Assembly (NCBI GenBank): GCA_964531455.1
Contig: CAZHFZ010000060.1
Span: forward strand, 1-17,046
Source of the DNA: Ga0077527 sp964531455
GTDB lineage: Bacteria > Pseudomonadota > Gammaproteobacteria > Burkholderiales > SG8-41
Reading direction: 5' to 3'
Length of the DNA: 17,046 nucleotides
In this document: positions 1 through 6,924 of the stretch, in pieces
Layout of the letters: every line of letters begins with the position of its first letter
How positions within the stretch are numbered: position 1 is the stretch's first letter
Program-made: the position numbers and the translations under genes
The notes under the pieces: generated by a model
Seen by the model: the letters and a program-made list of their open reading frames with translations, nothing else
Databases searched by the model: none
What the model was told of the DNA's origin: nothing

Positions 1-2
1 AA

Positions 3-686
3 ATCGAAAATATTCAGAAACTTGCAGCGCCCTTGCGTTTGCAGGTGCTCGACGGTTTGCGCCGCGCGATCATTGAAGGGCGGTTGGCGCCCGGGGCGCG
101 GCTGACCGAACGCGAACTCACCGAAATGATGGGGGTGTCGCGCACCGTCATTCGCGAAGCGTTGCGCCAGCTCGAAACCGAAGGCCTGATCGCCAATGTG
201 CCGAACAAGGGCCCGGTGGTGCGTGCGCTGTCCCAGGCGGAAGCGAAAGATTTGTACACCATACGCGCTGTGCTGGAAGGACTGGCCGCGCGCCTGTTCG
301 TGCAGAATGCCGGCGATGCGGAACTGAAACGGCTCGCACAGGCGCTGGACGTGGTGGTCGGCGCTTACGAGCGCGGTGATGCGCAGGAAGTGCTGGAAAC
401 CAAGAACCGGTTTTATGAAGTACTGTTCGAAGGCGCGGGCAGCGAGACGTTGTCGTCCATGCTCGGCACGCTGCACGCGCGCATCTGGCGCTGGCGTGCG
501 CTGGGGCTGTCACATCCGCAGCGCTCGGACAGCCGTTCCAGGGAAAGCATCAAAGGGCTGCGCGCGATGCTCGCAGCCATTCGCAAACGCGATGACGAAG
601 CCGCTGAGAGGCTGACCCGTGACGAGGCGCATGGTGCTGCCGCCGAGGTGATGCGTTTGATCGAACTCGGCAGCACAACCCGCTGA
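3..686 (+). CDS. GntR-family transcriptional regulator, FCD (FadR) subfamily, 5'-truncated by window edge
   Basis: DNA-binding regulator of the GntR superfamily. The reading frame is open to the left edge, and residues upstream of the TTG at 33 look like normal family sequence, so the true start probably lies outside the window. Numbering from that TTG, the winged helix occupies about residues 1-65, with the typical LTERELTEMMGVSR and EALRQLETEGLI segments. The all-helical FCD effector domain spans about 70-215. In most FCD proteins an Asp-x3-His and two further His residues bind a metal. Here, aligned by eye, Lys124 and Tyr128 take the Asp/His places and Leu176 seems to replace another His; only His200 is clearly kept. 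The effector pocket may therefore be metal-free. The gene sits 10 bases before a TauE/SafE permease and probably controls it; family members usually sense organic acids. The family call is firm; the ligand is unknown. Confidence 0.9.
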   Translation: MENIQKLAAPLRLQVLDGLRRAIIEGRLAPGARLTERELTEMMGVSRTVIREALRQLETEGLIANVPNKGPVVRALSQAEAKDLYTIRAVLEGLAARLFVQNAGDAELKRLAQALDVVVGAYERGDAQEVLETKNRFYEVLFEGAGSETLSSMLGTLHARIWRWRALGLSHPQRSDSRSRESIKGLRAMLAAIRKRDDEAAERLTRDEAHGAAAEVMRLIELGSTTR

Positions 687-696
687 TCGCAAAACC

Positions 697-1437
697 TTGA
701 TTGAACTTGGCCATCTGGAGTGGGGTTATTGCGCAGTCGTGCTGGTCGCCAGTTACGCGCTGCGCGGCAGCACCGGCTTTGGCGGTTTTGCCGCAATGCC
801 GCTGCTGGCGCTGGTTATTCCGATGAAGGTGCTGGTCCCGGTGTGGACGCTGTTGACGATTTCTTCTTCGGCTACGCTGTTCGGCAAGGACCGCAAGCAC
901 GTGTCGTTCGCGATGATCCTGCGCATCCTGCCGTCGTGCACTTTGGGCATACTGCTCGGTCTCTGGCTGTTCAAGACGCTGGATGCCGCCTGGCTGTCAC
1001 GCGGTCTGGGTGCGCTGGTGTCGGGTTATGGACTGTATGCGTTGTGGCAAACACGTGGAGGCGGGCCCGGCCGCCCGCCACCGCGCGCGATTGCCACCGC
1101 GGCCAGTTTTCTCGCCGGTGCTGTTGGCACAATGTTCGGCACCATGGCGAGCCTGTTTTTCGCGGTTTACATGGACGCCATCCGCGTCACCAAAGACCAG
1201 TTCCGCGGCACGCTGGCGGCGCTGATGATGACGCTCGCGGTGATTCGCGGGCTGGGCTACTACGCCGTGGGCGAATTCGGTCGAGAGTCACTGTTGTTGT
1301 TTGCCGCGGCATTGCCGTTCATGCTGACCGGCATCTTCATTGGTGATCGCATCCATACCGGGCTCAGCGAAACGGTATTTCGCCGCACGGTGTGTGTCAT
1401 TCTGATTCTCAGCGGCATTCCGCTGATGCTGAAGTAG
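697..1437 (+). CDS. TauE/SafE-family (sulfite exporter-like) membrane permease
   Basis: Integral inner-membrane protein of 246 residues with about seven to eight hydrophobic segments. It carries the family's early glycine-rich element (STGFGGFA, residues 25-32) and a second repeat-like half beginning near AGAVGTMFGTMAS (about 140-152). The TauE/SafE family includes exporters or importers of sulfite, sulfoacetate, taurine-derived anions and other small organic acids, so the substrate cannot be named. The only plausible start in the open frame is TTG at 697, with no clear Shine-Dalgarno. Since it lies 10 bases after the GntR stop, expression may depend on translation of the regulator. It converges with the diguanylate cyclase, with 16 bases between the stops. 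Confidence 0.87.
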   Translation: MIELGHLEWGYCAVVLVASYALRGSTGFGGFAAMPLLALVIPMKVLVPVWTLLTISSSATLFGKDRKHVSFAMILRILPSCTLGILLGLWLFKTLDAAWLSRGLGALVSGYGLYALWQTRGGGPGRPPPRAIATAASFLAGAVGTMFGTMASLFFAVYMDAIRVTKDQFRGTLAALMMTLAVIRGLGYYAVGEFGRESLLLFAAALPFMLTGIFIGDRIHTGLSETVFRRTVCVILILSGIPLMLK

Positions 1438-1453
1438 TCCCGAGTCGGCAGGT

Positions 1454-2833
1454 TTATCGGGCTGCGTTGCGCGCGTCCTTGTCGGCATACATGCGTTCAT
1501 CGGCGACACGCAGAAGCTGATCCATTTTGTTGCCATCGTCAGGTGCCAATGCATAGCCGATGGAAACGCCGACGCTGAGTTCATGGCCGCGGTAATTGAC
1601 CGGCTTCTCGACGGCATTGCGGATTTTGGCGAAAAGCTCGCTGATCCTGGCGCGGTCAACGTTTTCCATGAAGATCAGAAATTCGTCACCACCCCATCTT
1701 CCCACCGTGTCTGCTCCACGAACGGTCGCGTGGATGCGGCTTGCAGCGCTCTTCAGCGCAAAATCGCCGGCGTGATGACCATATTCGTCGTTGACCTGTT
1801 TGAAGCGGTCGAGGTCAACAAACATCAACAGGCAGGTCTTGGTGGAATCCCGCTGCAGACTTGTCATCGCCCTATCCACGCGGTCATCCAGCAGCAACCG
1901 GTTAGGCAAACCCGTGAGTGCGTCAAACAACGCCAGTCGCGCAAGTTTGGCACGCTGTGACAAGACAATGAATACGCTCCACGCCAGCGCGAGTGCCAGC
2001 AGCCAGACCATGCCCTGCAGCAACCACAGCGTTTTTTTGCCTTCATCGATTGTTGTTGATTTGACGGCCATGACCCATTTTCCGCCGGGTACATCGATAT
2101 CAATCAACTGGACATTCCGGTCTGCGAATAGCCCGGCATTTCCCCAGAACACTTCCCCCTTTATCCCGAGACCATCCACGCCGCGGATGGCGACTTCCAG
2201 ACCATTGGCCTTGTTATCGGTGAACATCGCATCGAACAGTGATTGGGAGTCGAACACCGAAGACAGCAATCCCCAATAATGTCCGTTGATGAAAATCGGG
2301 GCGCGGTAGATCAGACCTTTTCCGCCCTGAACCAGATTGACGGGGCCGAGCAGGGCGGGTTTGCCGGAGTCTATTGTTCTTTTTATGGCATTCCACTGCT
2401 CGGGCACATCAGGGTAAAAAAGTCCGAGGGCTTTTTCATTGCCGGTCAGCGGATGGACATAAGTGACGCGGTGGCCGACGGCCACGGCAAAGTTTTTGAT
2501 GTGTTGCGACTCCCCGTACATCGCGGCGAGGATGTTTTCGATTTCATCGCGTTCAAGAGTCTTCTGGCGCACGACCAGATAACTGCGCAGCCCGCTGGTC
2601 AGATACAGAACGCGGTTCAGTTCGCGGTTCATTTGCGACCGGAGAGCGGTGCCCTGGACGACCAGGTCCACCTTGCGCCGGGCATCCCGCTCGCTGGCCT
2701 CGAGATTGATCATCCAGGTCCCGACGCAGATCACCGCAAAAAAAACGACGAACGCAATGAACCAATGTCGGGGGTTGGTGGCGGTGATGTCGCGGGCGAT
2801 CGCGTTGACTTCCGGCCTGAAGGCGAACTTCAT
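1454..2833 (-). CDS. Membrane-anchored CHASE-domain diguanylate cyclase (GGDEF)
   Basis: Predicted sensor enzyme making cyclic di-GMP from two GTP. I chose the ATG at 2833 (459 residues), which has a GGAG seven bases upstream. An in-frame GTG at 2860 lies in a predicted hairpin loop without a good ribosome site. Order: transmembrane helix about 24-42, periplasmic CHASE-type sensor about 55-230, second helix about 269-291, then the cytoplasmic GGDEF domain about 300-459. The active-site GGDEF is intact at 381-385 (context RWGGDEFLIF). The metal-binding Asp in FVDLDRF and the substrate segment DALTGLPNR are present. RGAD at 372-375, five residues before GGDEF, matches the product-inhibition I-site. 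There is no EAL domain. It is likely an active, feedback-inhibited cyclase responding to an unknown extracytoplasmic signal. Confidence 0.93.
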   Translation of the reverse strand: MKFAFRPEVNAIARDITATNPRHWFIAFVVFFAVICVGTWMINLEASERDARRKVDLVVQGTALRSQMNRELNRVLYLTSGLRSYLVVRQKTLERDEIENILAAMYGESQHIKNFAVAVGHRVTYVHPLTGNEKALGLFYPDVPEQWNAIKRTIDSGKPALLGPVNLVQGGKGLIYRAPIFINGHYWGLLSSVFDSQSLFDAMFTDNKANGLEVAIRGVDGLGIKGEVFWGNAGLFADRNVQLIDIDVPGGKWVMAVKSTTIDEGKKTLWLLQGMVWLLALALAWSVFIVLSQRAKLARLALFDALTGLPNRLLLDDRVDRAMTSLQRDSTKTCLLMFVDLDRFKQVNDEYGHHAGDFALKSAASRIHATVRGADTVGRWGGDEFLIFMENVDRARISELFAKIRNAVEKPVNYRGHELSVGVSIGYALAPDDGNKMDQLLRVADERMYADKDARNAAR

Positions 2834-2852
2834 GCACTGGCTCCGTTGCTGG

Positions 2853-2871
2853 CGCGGCACTTGATGCCGCG
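2853..2871 (-). promoter_or_regulatory. Hairpin in the leader of the diguanylate cyclase mRNA
   Basis: The arms CGCGGCA and TGCCGCG form a perfect 7-bp stem with a 5-base loop. It lies just upstream of the GGAG that serves the ATG at 2833. It covers the alternative GTG start, which argues against that start. No T-run follows, so it is not an obvious terminator. A regulatory role is only inferred. A TATAGAAT-like element on the minus strand (2884-2891) just upstream could be the -10 box, with no good -35. Confidence 0.35.
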
Positions 2872-2948
2872 ACCTTTCCGATCATTCTATAGCTCCAGCA
2901 ACTTTCAGTACCGTGATTTACCGGGCCCTGTTCGGTGATCAGCGCCGG

Positions 2949-3491
2949 TCAATGCGCTTTGGCGCCTTGCGTGGATTGCGTGAGTTTTTCAGTATAGGCG
3001 ATCGCCATGGCCGACCCGACAAAAGTCAGGTGGATGATGGTCTGCCACATCAGCGTTTTTTCGTCGTATTGCGTGGCGTTGATGAAGGTTTTCAGCAGGT
3101 GGATTGACGAAATGCCGATGATGGCCGTTGCCAGTTTGACTTTAAGCACACCCGCATTGACGTGGGACAACCATTCAGGCTGATCCGGGTGCCCATCAAG
3201 GTCAAGGCGCGACACGAACGTTTCCCAGCCGCCGACGATCACCATGACCAGCAGGTTCGAAATCATCACCACGTCGATCAGGCCGAGCACGATCAGCATG
3301 ATTTCGGTTTCGGTGATGTTCTTTACGCTGAGCATGCTGAGCAGATGAATCAGTTCCCCCCAAAACTGCCAGACATAAACGGCTTGGGCGACGATCAGGC
3401 CGATGTAAAGCGGTGCCTGTAACCAGCGGCTCATGAAAATCCAGCGGGGCAGGGGGCGCAGCATTGACGGAGTGGATTTCGGGTGTTCCAT
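2949..3491 (-). CDS. YqhA/UPF0114-family inner-membrane protein
   Basis: A 180-residue protein of the UPF0114 family (E. coli YqhA), function unknown. Recognisable family segments are SRWLQAPLYIGL near residues 20-31, the central LIVLGLIDVVMISNLLVMV helix, and KVKLATAIIGISSIHLLKTF and TLMWQTIIHLTFV in the C-terminal half. About four transmembrane helices are expected. The ATG at 3491 gives a roughly 9-residue longer N terminus than E. coli YqhA; the internal Met10 would match that length better, and neither start has a strong Shine-Dalgarno. It lies about 140 bases downstream of the quinone oxidoreductase and 115 bases before the cyclase start, so it could be cotranscribed with either. Confidence 0.88.
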   Translation of the reverse strand: MEHPKSTPSMLRPLPRWIFMSRWLQAPLYIGLIVAQAVYVWQFWGELIHLLSMLSVKNITETEIMLIVLGLIDVVMISNLLVMVIVGGWETFVSRLDLDGHPDQPEWLSHVNAGVLKVKLATAIIGISSIHLLKTFINATQYDEKTLMWQTIIHLTFVGSAMAIAYTEKLTQSTQGAKAH

Positions 3492-3572
3492 ATAATTTTT
3501 TTTCAGGTTGATCTTGAAACAGCTTGGTATTGAACGTCAGCGGTGCGAGTGTCCGGGACGGGGTCGTCATCG

Positions 3573-3631
3573 CAAGCCGGCTAGATATAAAAAGTTAATA
3601 AAAACAATTACTTGCGAATTTATCCGGCTTG
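3573..3631. repeat. Inverted repeat CAAGCCGG/CCGGCTTG around an AT-rich core
   Basis: Perfect 8-bp arms at 3573-3580 and 3624-3631 flank 43 bases that are strikingly AT-rich for this GC-rich window. A second nested pair, CGCAAG (3571-3576) and CTTGCG (3611-3616), is also present. The right arm touches the stop codon of the quinone oxidoreductase. It may be a weak terminator for that gene or hold the promoter of the YqhA-like gene, but I found no convincing -35/-10 pair. Confidence 0.35.
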
Positions 3632-3632
3632 A

Positions 3633-4622
3633 TCAGCGTGTCTGGATGACCACTTTCCCGACCACTTTGCGGTCACGCACGGTGGCCAGCGCATCGCGGT
3701 ACTGCTCGAGCGGCCAAGCGCCCATCACGTGAGGCTTGATCTTGCCCTGCTCGTACCAGTCAAACAGTGCTTTTTGCACGCGCTGCACTTTTTCCGGCTG
3801 ACGATCCCGATAGGCGCTGTACTGCAGGCCGATCAGTGAAATGTTTTTAACCAGCAGATGGCCGGCCTTGATCTCGGGAATGCGGCCTTCGGCAAAACCG
3901 ACAACGATGATGCGTCCCGACCATCCAATGACACGCATGCTGGCGTCGAACACGTCGCCACCGACCGGATCAACAATGATGTCGACGCCGCGTTTTCCCG
4001 CCGCAGCCATGACCTGATCGCGGAAGGCGTCCCGCAGATTGGGCACGTCGGTACGAACCACGTGGTCGGCACCGTGTTTTTTTGCCAGATCGGCTTTTTC
4101 CGCACTACCGACGCTGGCAATCACCCTGGCGCCCAGCGCCTTGGCGACCTGGATGGTTGCGATGCCGACGCCGCCCGCAGCACCGTTGATCAGCACGGTT
4201 TCGCCCGGCTGGTACTGTCCGCGTTCGACCAGAGCAAAGTGGGCGGTGGGGTAGGCGATGCCCATTGCGGCGGCATCGGCGAAGCTCATCGAATCCGGCA
4301 TCGCGTAACAATTGTTCTGCGGTACTACGCATTTCTGGGCGTAAGCGCCGTATTCGTTCTGCGCGGCGACGCGGTCGCCGGGTTTGCAGGTAGTGACGCC
4401 GGCGCCGACCGCAGCGACTACGCCCGCCATATCCTTGCCCGGGCTGAAAGGTCGCTTGGGCAGAATCTGGTAGGTGCCGCCGATCACCAGCAGGTCAGGA
4501 AAGTTGACGCTGGCGGCATGTACGTCGACCAGCACCTCGCCTGGACCCGGTGCCGGATCAGGCACTTCTTCCAGCAGCAGGTTTTCGATAGGTCCGTGCT
4601 CTCTGACGATCAAGGCTTTCAC
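3633..4622 (-). CDS. NAD(P)H:quinone oxidoreductase, zinc-free MDR family
   Basis: Medium-chain dehydrogenase/reductase of 329 residues resembling quinone oxidoreductase (QOR): NADPH-dependent reduction of quinones or enones in the cytoplasm. I start it at GTG 4622, where AGGAG lies eight bases upstream; the frame extends further but without family-like sequence. The N-terminal GroES-like domain runs to about residue 120 (SVNFPDLLVIGG, FSPGKDMAGVV). The nucleotide-binding motif NGAAGGVG is at 146-153 in the Rossmann domain. The structural-zinc cysteine cluster of alcohol dehydrogenases is absent. VDPVGGDVF and VGFAEGRIP are usual in QOR-like enzymes. A terminator separates it from the upstream binding-protein gene, so it probably has its own promoter. 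Many such proteins act on acyl-CoA-related enones, so the exact substrate is uncertain. Confidence 0.9.
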   Translation of the reverse strand: MKALIVREHGPIENLLLEEVPDPAPGPGEVLVDVHAASVNFPDLLVIGGTYQILPKRPFSPGKDMAGVVAAVGAGVTTCKPGDRVAAQNEYGAYAQKCVVPQNNCYAMPDSMSFADAAAMGIAYPTAHFALVERGQYQPGETVLINGAAGGVGIATIQVAKALGARVIASVGSAEKADLAKKHGADHVVRTDVPNLRDAFRDQVMAAAGKRGVDIIVDPVGGDVFDASMRVIGWSGRIIVVGFAEGRIPEIKAGHLLVKNISLIGLQYSAYRDRQPEKVQRVQKALFDWYEQGKIKPHVMGAWPLEQYRDALATVRDRKVVGKVVIQTR

Positions 4623-4659
4623 CGGCGGCGCTCCTGCTTGAATGATTTTTCGAGGCGCG

Positions 4660-4665
4660 ATTGTA
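4660..4665 (-). promoter_or_regulatory. Candidate -10 box for the quinone oxidoreductase gene
   Basis: On the minus strand TACAAT (five of six matches to TATAAT) lies about 38 bases before the GTG start, giving a leader of roughly 30 bases. It lies between the upstream terminator and the gene, as expected for an independent promoter. No recognisable -35 hexamer occurs at 16-18 bases, so confidence is low. Confidence 0.3.
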
Positions 4666-4719
4666 ACGCGGCCTTTGCCGTCAGGATGGGGGCTGTGACA
4701 GGAACACGCTGTAGCCAAT

Positions 4720-4747
4720 AAAAAAGGCGGCCGCGGCCGCCTTTTTT
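4720..4747 (-). terminator. Perfect palindromic rho-independent terminator after the Bug-type binding-protein gene
   Basis: A 28-base perfect palindrome: a six-A run, a 16-base GC core (GGCGGC, CGCG loop, GCCGCC) and a six-T run. Read on the minus strand it begins 18 bases after the stop of the solute-binding protein and ends in a U-tract, a textbook intrinsic terminator. It is symmetric and would also work on the + strand, but no + gene ends here. It isolates the binding-protein transcript from the quinone oxidoreductase gene. Confidence 0.88.
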
Positions 4748-4765
4748 ACTCCACCCGGGGAATTA

Positions 4766-5746
4766 TCAATATGGTTGCAGTCCCGCTGATTTCACCACCG
4801 GCCCCATCGCCTTGATTTCTGCGTCGACGAACTTGCGGAATTCTTCAGGCGTATTGGTGACCACCTCGGTCATCTGGTTCTCAAACAGCTTGCGGAACTC
4901 GGCGTTCTGGGACGTCTTGATGACCATTTCATGCAATTTGGCGAGGACGGGCTTGGGCGTCTTGGCCGGCGCAAGCAGACCGTTCCAGCCGCCGTACTGG
5001 TAACCGGGCACGGTTTCGGCAACTGCCGGCAAGTCGCCAAGCAGCGCGGATTTTGTGGCCAGGGTATGTGCGATCGCGCGCAACTTGCCGCCCTTGATCA
5101 GACCGGCCACTGCGGGTGCCGGAGTGATGGTCCATTGCGATTCTCCGCCGACTACTGCGGCTACCGATGCGCCGCCGCCCTTGTAAGGCACATGCAACGC
5201 TTCGGACTTCGCGAGTTGCATGAACAGAACACCCGCCAGGTGGCTTTGTGAACCGGTACCTGCCGAGGCCATGTTCGCTTTGCCGCCGCGGGATTTGTTG
5301 TATTCAATCAGTTCCTTGACCGACTTCACCGGCATCGTCGGATTGACGACAACAATGTTGGGCGTAATGCCGAACAGTGAAATGAAGGCATAGTCCTTCA
5401 TCGGATCAAACGGCAGTTTTTTGTGGATATGCGGTCCGATGACCATCGCTGCCGTCGAGGCCGACAGCAGCGTGTAACCGTCGGGGATCGCGTCCTTGCC
5501 GATTTCCATGCCGATCAGACCGCCGGCGCCGCCGCGATTGTCGACGACAACCTGCTGGCCGGCGACCTGGGTCAAGGTGTTCGCGAAAATTCGACCCAAC
5601 GTGTCAACTGCCGCGCCCGCCGCATTGGGGATGATCAGTCGTATCGGGCGATTCGGATATTCCTGACTGGCGGCGAAAGCGCTATGCGCGACGCCAAAAC
5701 CCAGCGCGGCGACGAGCAACAGGGTCAGACTGCGGGTGGTTTTCAT
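4766..5746 (-). CDS. Bug/TctC-family tripartite tricarboxylate transporter substrate-binding protein
   Basis: Periplasmic solute-binding protein of 326 residues, the usual length for the Bug (Bordetella uptake gene)/TctC family. A signal peptide covers residues 1-25, with cleavage likely after AFA. The mature protein opens with YPNRPIRLIIP followed by NAAGAAVD. The usual glycine pair of this ligand loop is GA here, but the ligand-contacting Asp48 is kept. VVVDNRGGAGGLIG near 70 and GTGSQSHLA near 163 are typical. These proteins bind carboxylates or related small molecules for a TctAB permease. No tctA or tctB gene is nearby, so it is an orphan. Start at ATG 5746, with AGGAG seven bases upstream. 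It is followed by a strong terminator, so it is probably monocistronic. Confidence 0.95.
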   Translation of the reverse strand: MKTTRSLTLLLVAALGFGVAHSAFAASQEYPNRPIRLIIPNAAGAAVDTLGRIFANTLTQVAGQQVVVDNRGGAGGLIGMEIGKDAIPDGYTLLSASTAAMVIGPHIHKKLPFDPMKDYAFISLFGITPNIVVVNPTMPVKSVKELIEYNKSRGGKANMASAGTGSQSHLAGVLFMQLAKSEALHVPYKGGGASVAAVVGGESQWTITPAPAVAGLIKGGKLRAIAHTLATKSALLGDLPAVAETVPGYQYGGWNGLLAPAKTPKPVLAKLHEMVIKTSQNAEFRKLFENQMTEVVTNTPEEFRKFVDAEIKAMGPVVKSAGLQPY

Positions 5747-5790
5747 GGTGAATCTCCTCGAAAGGCGGTTATGTTTTTAAATGCGCTTGC

Positions 5791-5820
5791 AAGTTCGATT
5801 TTTTACGAATTATTGAACTT
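5791..5820. promoter_or_regulatory. Inverted repeat upstream of the Bug-type gene, possible operator
   Basis: AAGTTCGA (5791-5798) and TTGAACTT (5813-5820) form an imperfect inverted repeat matching at seven of eight positions, with a 14-base AT-rich spacer. It lies 45-75 bases upstream of the start of the minus-strand binding-protein gene, where an operator or activator site would be expected. No regulator gene sits beside it. A role as a binding site is inferred from symmetry and position only. Confidence 0.35.
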
Positions 5821-5852
5821 CAGCAGACGGTAATTTTGTCGTGTTTGCCCTT

Positions 5853-5881
5853 GCATGGCAACCATGCTTGACCAATTTGGT
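5853..5881. promoter_or_regulatory. Two adjacent short palindromes in the divergent gap
   Basis: GCATGG-CAA-CCATGC (5853-5867) is followed three bases later by ACCAA-T-TTGGT (5871-5881), both perfect. They lie in the 202-base gap between the divergent binding-protein and patatin genes, which has no other identifiable element apart from the inverted repeat at 5791-5820. They may be operator sites; I see no convincing sigma-70 promoter for either gene. Confidence 0.3.
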
Positions 5882-5948
5882 TTGCGATTGTCGGTGCGGT
5901 CTTCAGGAACCTTGACCGCTGCGGCTGGTCATCTCACACTCAACTGCC

Positions 5949-6830
5949 ATGCATCTGATCGCTAAATCCCTTCTGTTTCCGCTGACCGCACTCCTGCTTG
6001 CGGGCTGCGCGACTGCGCCCGTTAACCACACGGCGGCAGATGCACCCTATGCGGCGCCGCTCCAGCGTATTTCAAAGGCGCAGCCCGTGATCGGTCTGGT
6101 GCTGGGCGCCGGCGGTTCGCGCGGTTTTGCCCACGTCGGCGTGCTGAAGGCTTTCGAGGAGGCAGGCATTGAGGCCGATGTCATCGTCGGCGTCAGTTCC
6201 GGTGCCGTGGTGGCGGCGCTTCACGCCGGGGGCATGCGCGCTGCGGAACTGGAATCCACTGCGCTGGCCATCGAAGACAACGATCTGCTCGACTTCACCC
6301 TCTTCGGCCCCGGTGTTATTGAAGGCGGCCGCTTGCAGGCTTATATCAACGACACGCTGCGCAACCGTCCGATCGAAGCGCTGCAGAAACCTTTTGTCGC
6401 TGTCGCTGCGGAACGCGAGACCAATCGCATGATCGTATTCAACCGCGGCAATACCGGGTTGGCCGTGCGTGCTTCGGCCAGCGTACCCAAACTGTTCTGG
6501 CCGGTGGTAATCCGCGGTACTGAATACGTCGATGGCGGGGTGGCCAGCCGGGTGCCGGCGTCGGTCGCGCGTGCCATGGGTGCAGATATTGTCATTGCCG
6601 TGGATGTTTCACGGCGTGGTTCAACGGATGCGCAAGAGGCCGATGTAGTGATCCGTCCGCAGACCATACGTACGCGCATTACCGATTTTTCGCAGAAGAT
6701 CGCGAACCTTGCCGCTGGTGATGAGGCTGCGCGCGACGTCCTACCGCAGGTGCGTGAACTGCTGGCACGGGTTGCGGAAGAGAAAGCGACACGGCAACCG
6801 TTGCAGGTCGGAGCAAGTCGCCTGCGTTAA
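5949..6830 (+). CDS. Patatin-like phospholipase, predicted outer-membrane lipoprotein
   Basis: Serine hydrolase of the patatin family (RssA/YchK-like), 293 residues, presumably acting on acyl lipids. A lipoprotein signal ends in the lipobox LLAGC with Cys20; Ala at +2 does not signal inner-membrane retention, so the outer membrane is likely. All catalytic elements are visible: oxyanion loop GAGGSRG (about 53-59), nucleophile elbow GVSSG with Ser83, and the catalytic Asp195 in VDGG. No beta-barrel domain follows, unlike PlpD-type secreted enzymes. There is no good Shine-Dalgarno before the ATG, but the start is fixed by the signal peptide. It stands alone between the divergent binding-protein gene and the CoA-transferase operon. 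The substrate and physiological role are unknown. Confidence 0.92.
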   Translation: MHLIAKSLLFPLTALLLAGCATAPVNHTAADAPYAAPLQRISKAQPVIGLVLGAGGSRGFAHVGVLKAFEEAGIEADVIVGVSSGAVVAALHAGGMRAAELESTALAIEDNDLLDFTLFGPGVIEGGRLQAYINDTLRNRPIEALQKPFVAVAAERETNRMIVFNRGNTGLAVRASASVPKLFWPVVIRGTEYVDGGVASRVPASVARAMGADIVIAVDVSRRGSTDAQEADVVIRPQTIRTRITDFSQKIANLAAGDEAARDVLPQVRELLARVAEEKATRQPLQVGASRLR

Positions 6831-6886
6831 CTTCGTCCAGGCCGTTCGCGCAATGTGAACTGCCGCGCCGGATGAATCCCGCGCCT

Positions 6887-6895
6887 TGATATGAT
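6887..6895 (+). promoter_or_regulatory. Candidate extended -10 promoter of the CoA transferase-SbtAB operon
   Basis: TGATATGAT matches the extended -10 pattern TGnTATAAT at all but one position. It lies 29 bases before the GTG start of the CoA transferase, which predicts a leader of about 20-25 bases. No good -35 box is present, as is common for extended -10 promoters. GGAGGAG at 6911-6917 serves the GTG. Confidence 0.4.
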
Positions 6896-6924
6896 GCCCG
6901 CCTGTTCATCGGAGGAGCGTCATC

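Noticed and set aside
1439..1461. CCCGA/TCGGG inverted repeat between the convergent TauE and cyclase stops
   Set aside because: Only five base pairs with a 13-base loop and no T-run, so it is too weak to call a terminator.
2243..2938. A 231-codon + strand frame opposite the cyclase sensor domain
   Set aside because: It lies antisense to a well-supported CHASE-GGDEF gene and has no start signal or recognisable motif.
3858..4721. A 287-codon + strand frame opposite the quinone oxidoreductase
   Set aside because: Antisense shadow: Asp/Gly/His-rich composition, no domain, and the opposite strand carries a complete recognised enzyme.
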